A stretch of DNA of 5,144 nt from Alphaproteobacteria bacterium (lineage in GTDB: Bacteria > Pseudomonadota > Alphaproteobacteria > Rhodobacterales > Rhodobacteraceae). The stretch is taken from positions 1 to 5,144 of the forward strand of contig RFIR01000061.1 of NCBI GenBank assembly GCA_003695135.1. The letters are read 5' to 3'. The notes beneath the pieces were generated by a model, which was given only the letters and a program-made list of their open reading frames with translations, had not been told where the DNA came from and searched no databases. Shown one piece after another: positions 5,051-5,144 of this stretch; positions within the stretch are counted from its first letter, which is position 1; every line of letters begins with the position of its first letter. The position numbers and the translations under genes were made by a program.

Positions 5051-5144
5051 ATGCGGCGTTTCTCGCTGGCGGATCTGCCGGATACCATTCCGGTCTTTCC
5101 GCTGCCGGGGGCGCTGCTTCTGCCCCGCGCGCGGCTGCCGCTGA
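5051..5144 (+). CDS. LON-substrate-binding-domain protein (partial, C-terminus off right edge)
   Basis: The first 31 codons give MRRFSLADLPDTIPVFPLPG followed by ALLLPRARLPL. IPVFPLPGxLLLPxxxLPL is the characteristic opening strand-turn of the LON N-terminal (PUA-like) domain as it occurs in stand-alone proteins of about 200-220 residues, without the ATPase and protease domains of Lon. The exact function of these proteins is not established; substrate or protein binding is presumed from the domain. The gene starts 10 bases after the cnoX stop, implying one transcript. The same thioredoxin/LON-domain pairing is common in alphaproteobacteria, often followed by a Trm112-like small protein, which would be expected beyond the right edge. 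The remainder of the protein is not visible, so a longer architecture cannot be excluded. Confidence 0.85.
   Translation, partial: MRRFSLADLPDTIPVFPLPGALLLPRARLPL

Noticed and set aside
4051..5088. A 345-codon minus-strand open frame opposite cnoX
   Set aside because: It is antisense to a well-supported thioredoxin-TPR gene, with only composition-driven His/Leu/Arg-rich sequence.
1..5144. CRISPR array, toxin-antitoxin pair, phage or defence genes
   Set aside because: No spaced direct repeats, small paired genes, or phage or defence motifs were seen on either strand.

Overview
The window is GC-rich DNA of alphaproteobacterial type, most likely from the Rhodobacteraceae (Paracoccus/Rhodobacter/Rhodovulum-like). 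Three things point there: a GTTC-N7-GTTC SOS box in front of an ImuB-type gene, a CnoX-type thioredoxin followed by a LON-domain gene, and the overall codon bias. It looks like ordinary chromosome with one small patch of mobile-element debris. I found no clear sign of an undescribed system.

Layout, left to right. (1) Positions 1-613, minus strand: the N-terminal two thirds or less of imuB, the catalytically dead Y-family partner in mutagenic translesion synthesis, running off the left edge. A perfect alphaproteobacterial LexA box lies 19 bp upstream of its start. (2) About 650-1130: a roughly 480-bp gap with no convincing gene but several strong inverted repeats. (3) 1139-2308, plus: a complete soluble class-I-type cytochrome P450 with an unusual I-helix motif (GGQNEP). 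(4) 2309-2596, plus: a decayed, internally deleted transposase of the IS481-like rve/DDE type, with an in-frame stop. (5) 2635-3261, plus: a HAD-superfamily hydrolase with its own Shine-Dalgarno sequence. (6) 3310-3384, minus: tRNA-Gly(GCC) with encoded CCA and a plausible promoter. (7) 3495-4058, plus: a ProXp-ala/YbaK-type trans-editing deacylase. (8) 4141-5040, plus: a thioredoxin-TPR chaperedoxin (CnoX/YbbN) with an intact WCGPC site. (9) 5051 to the right edge, plus: the first 31 codons of a LON-substrate-binding-domain protein, probably in one operon with cnoX.

The genes fall into small independent units: an SOS mutagenesis gene, a stand-alone P450 with no redox partner in view, a HAD phosphatase-like gene, and a run concerned with translation and protein quality control (tRNA-Gly, a mistranslation-editing deacylase, a chaperedoxin and a LON-domain protein). 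The last two are the only convincing operon pair. The most useful non-routine observations are the SOS box placed directly before imuB with no imuA between, the transposase fossil between the P450 and HAD genes, the altered oxygen-activation motif of the P450, and paired hairpins in the probable leader of cnoX.
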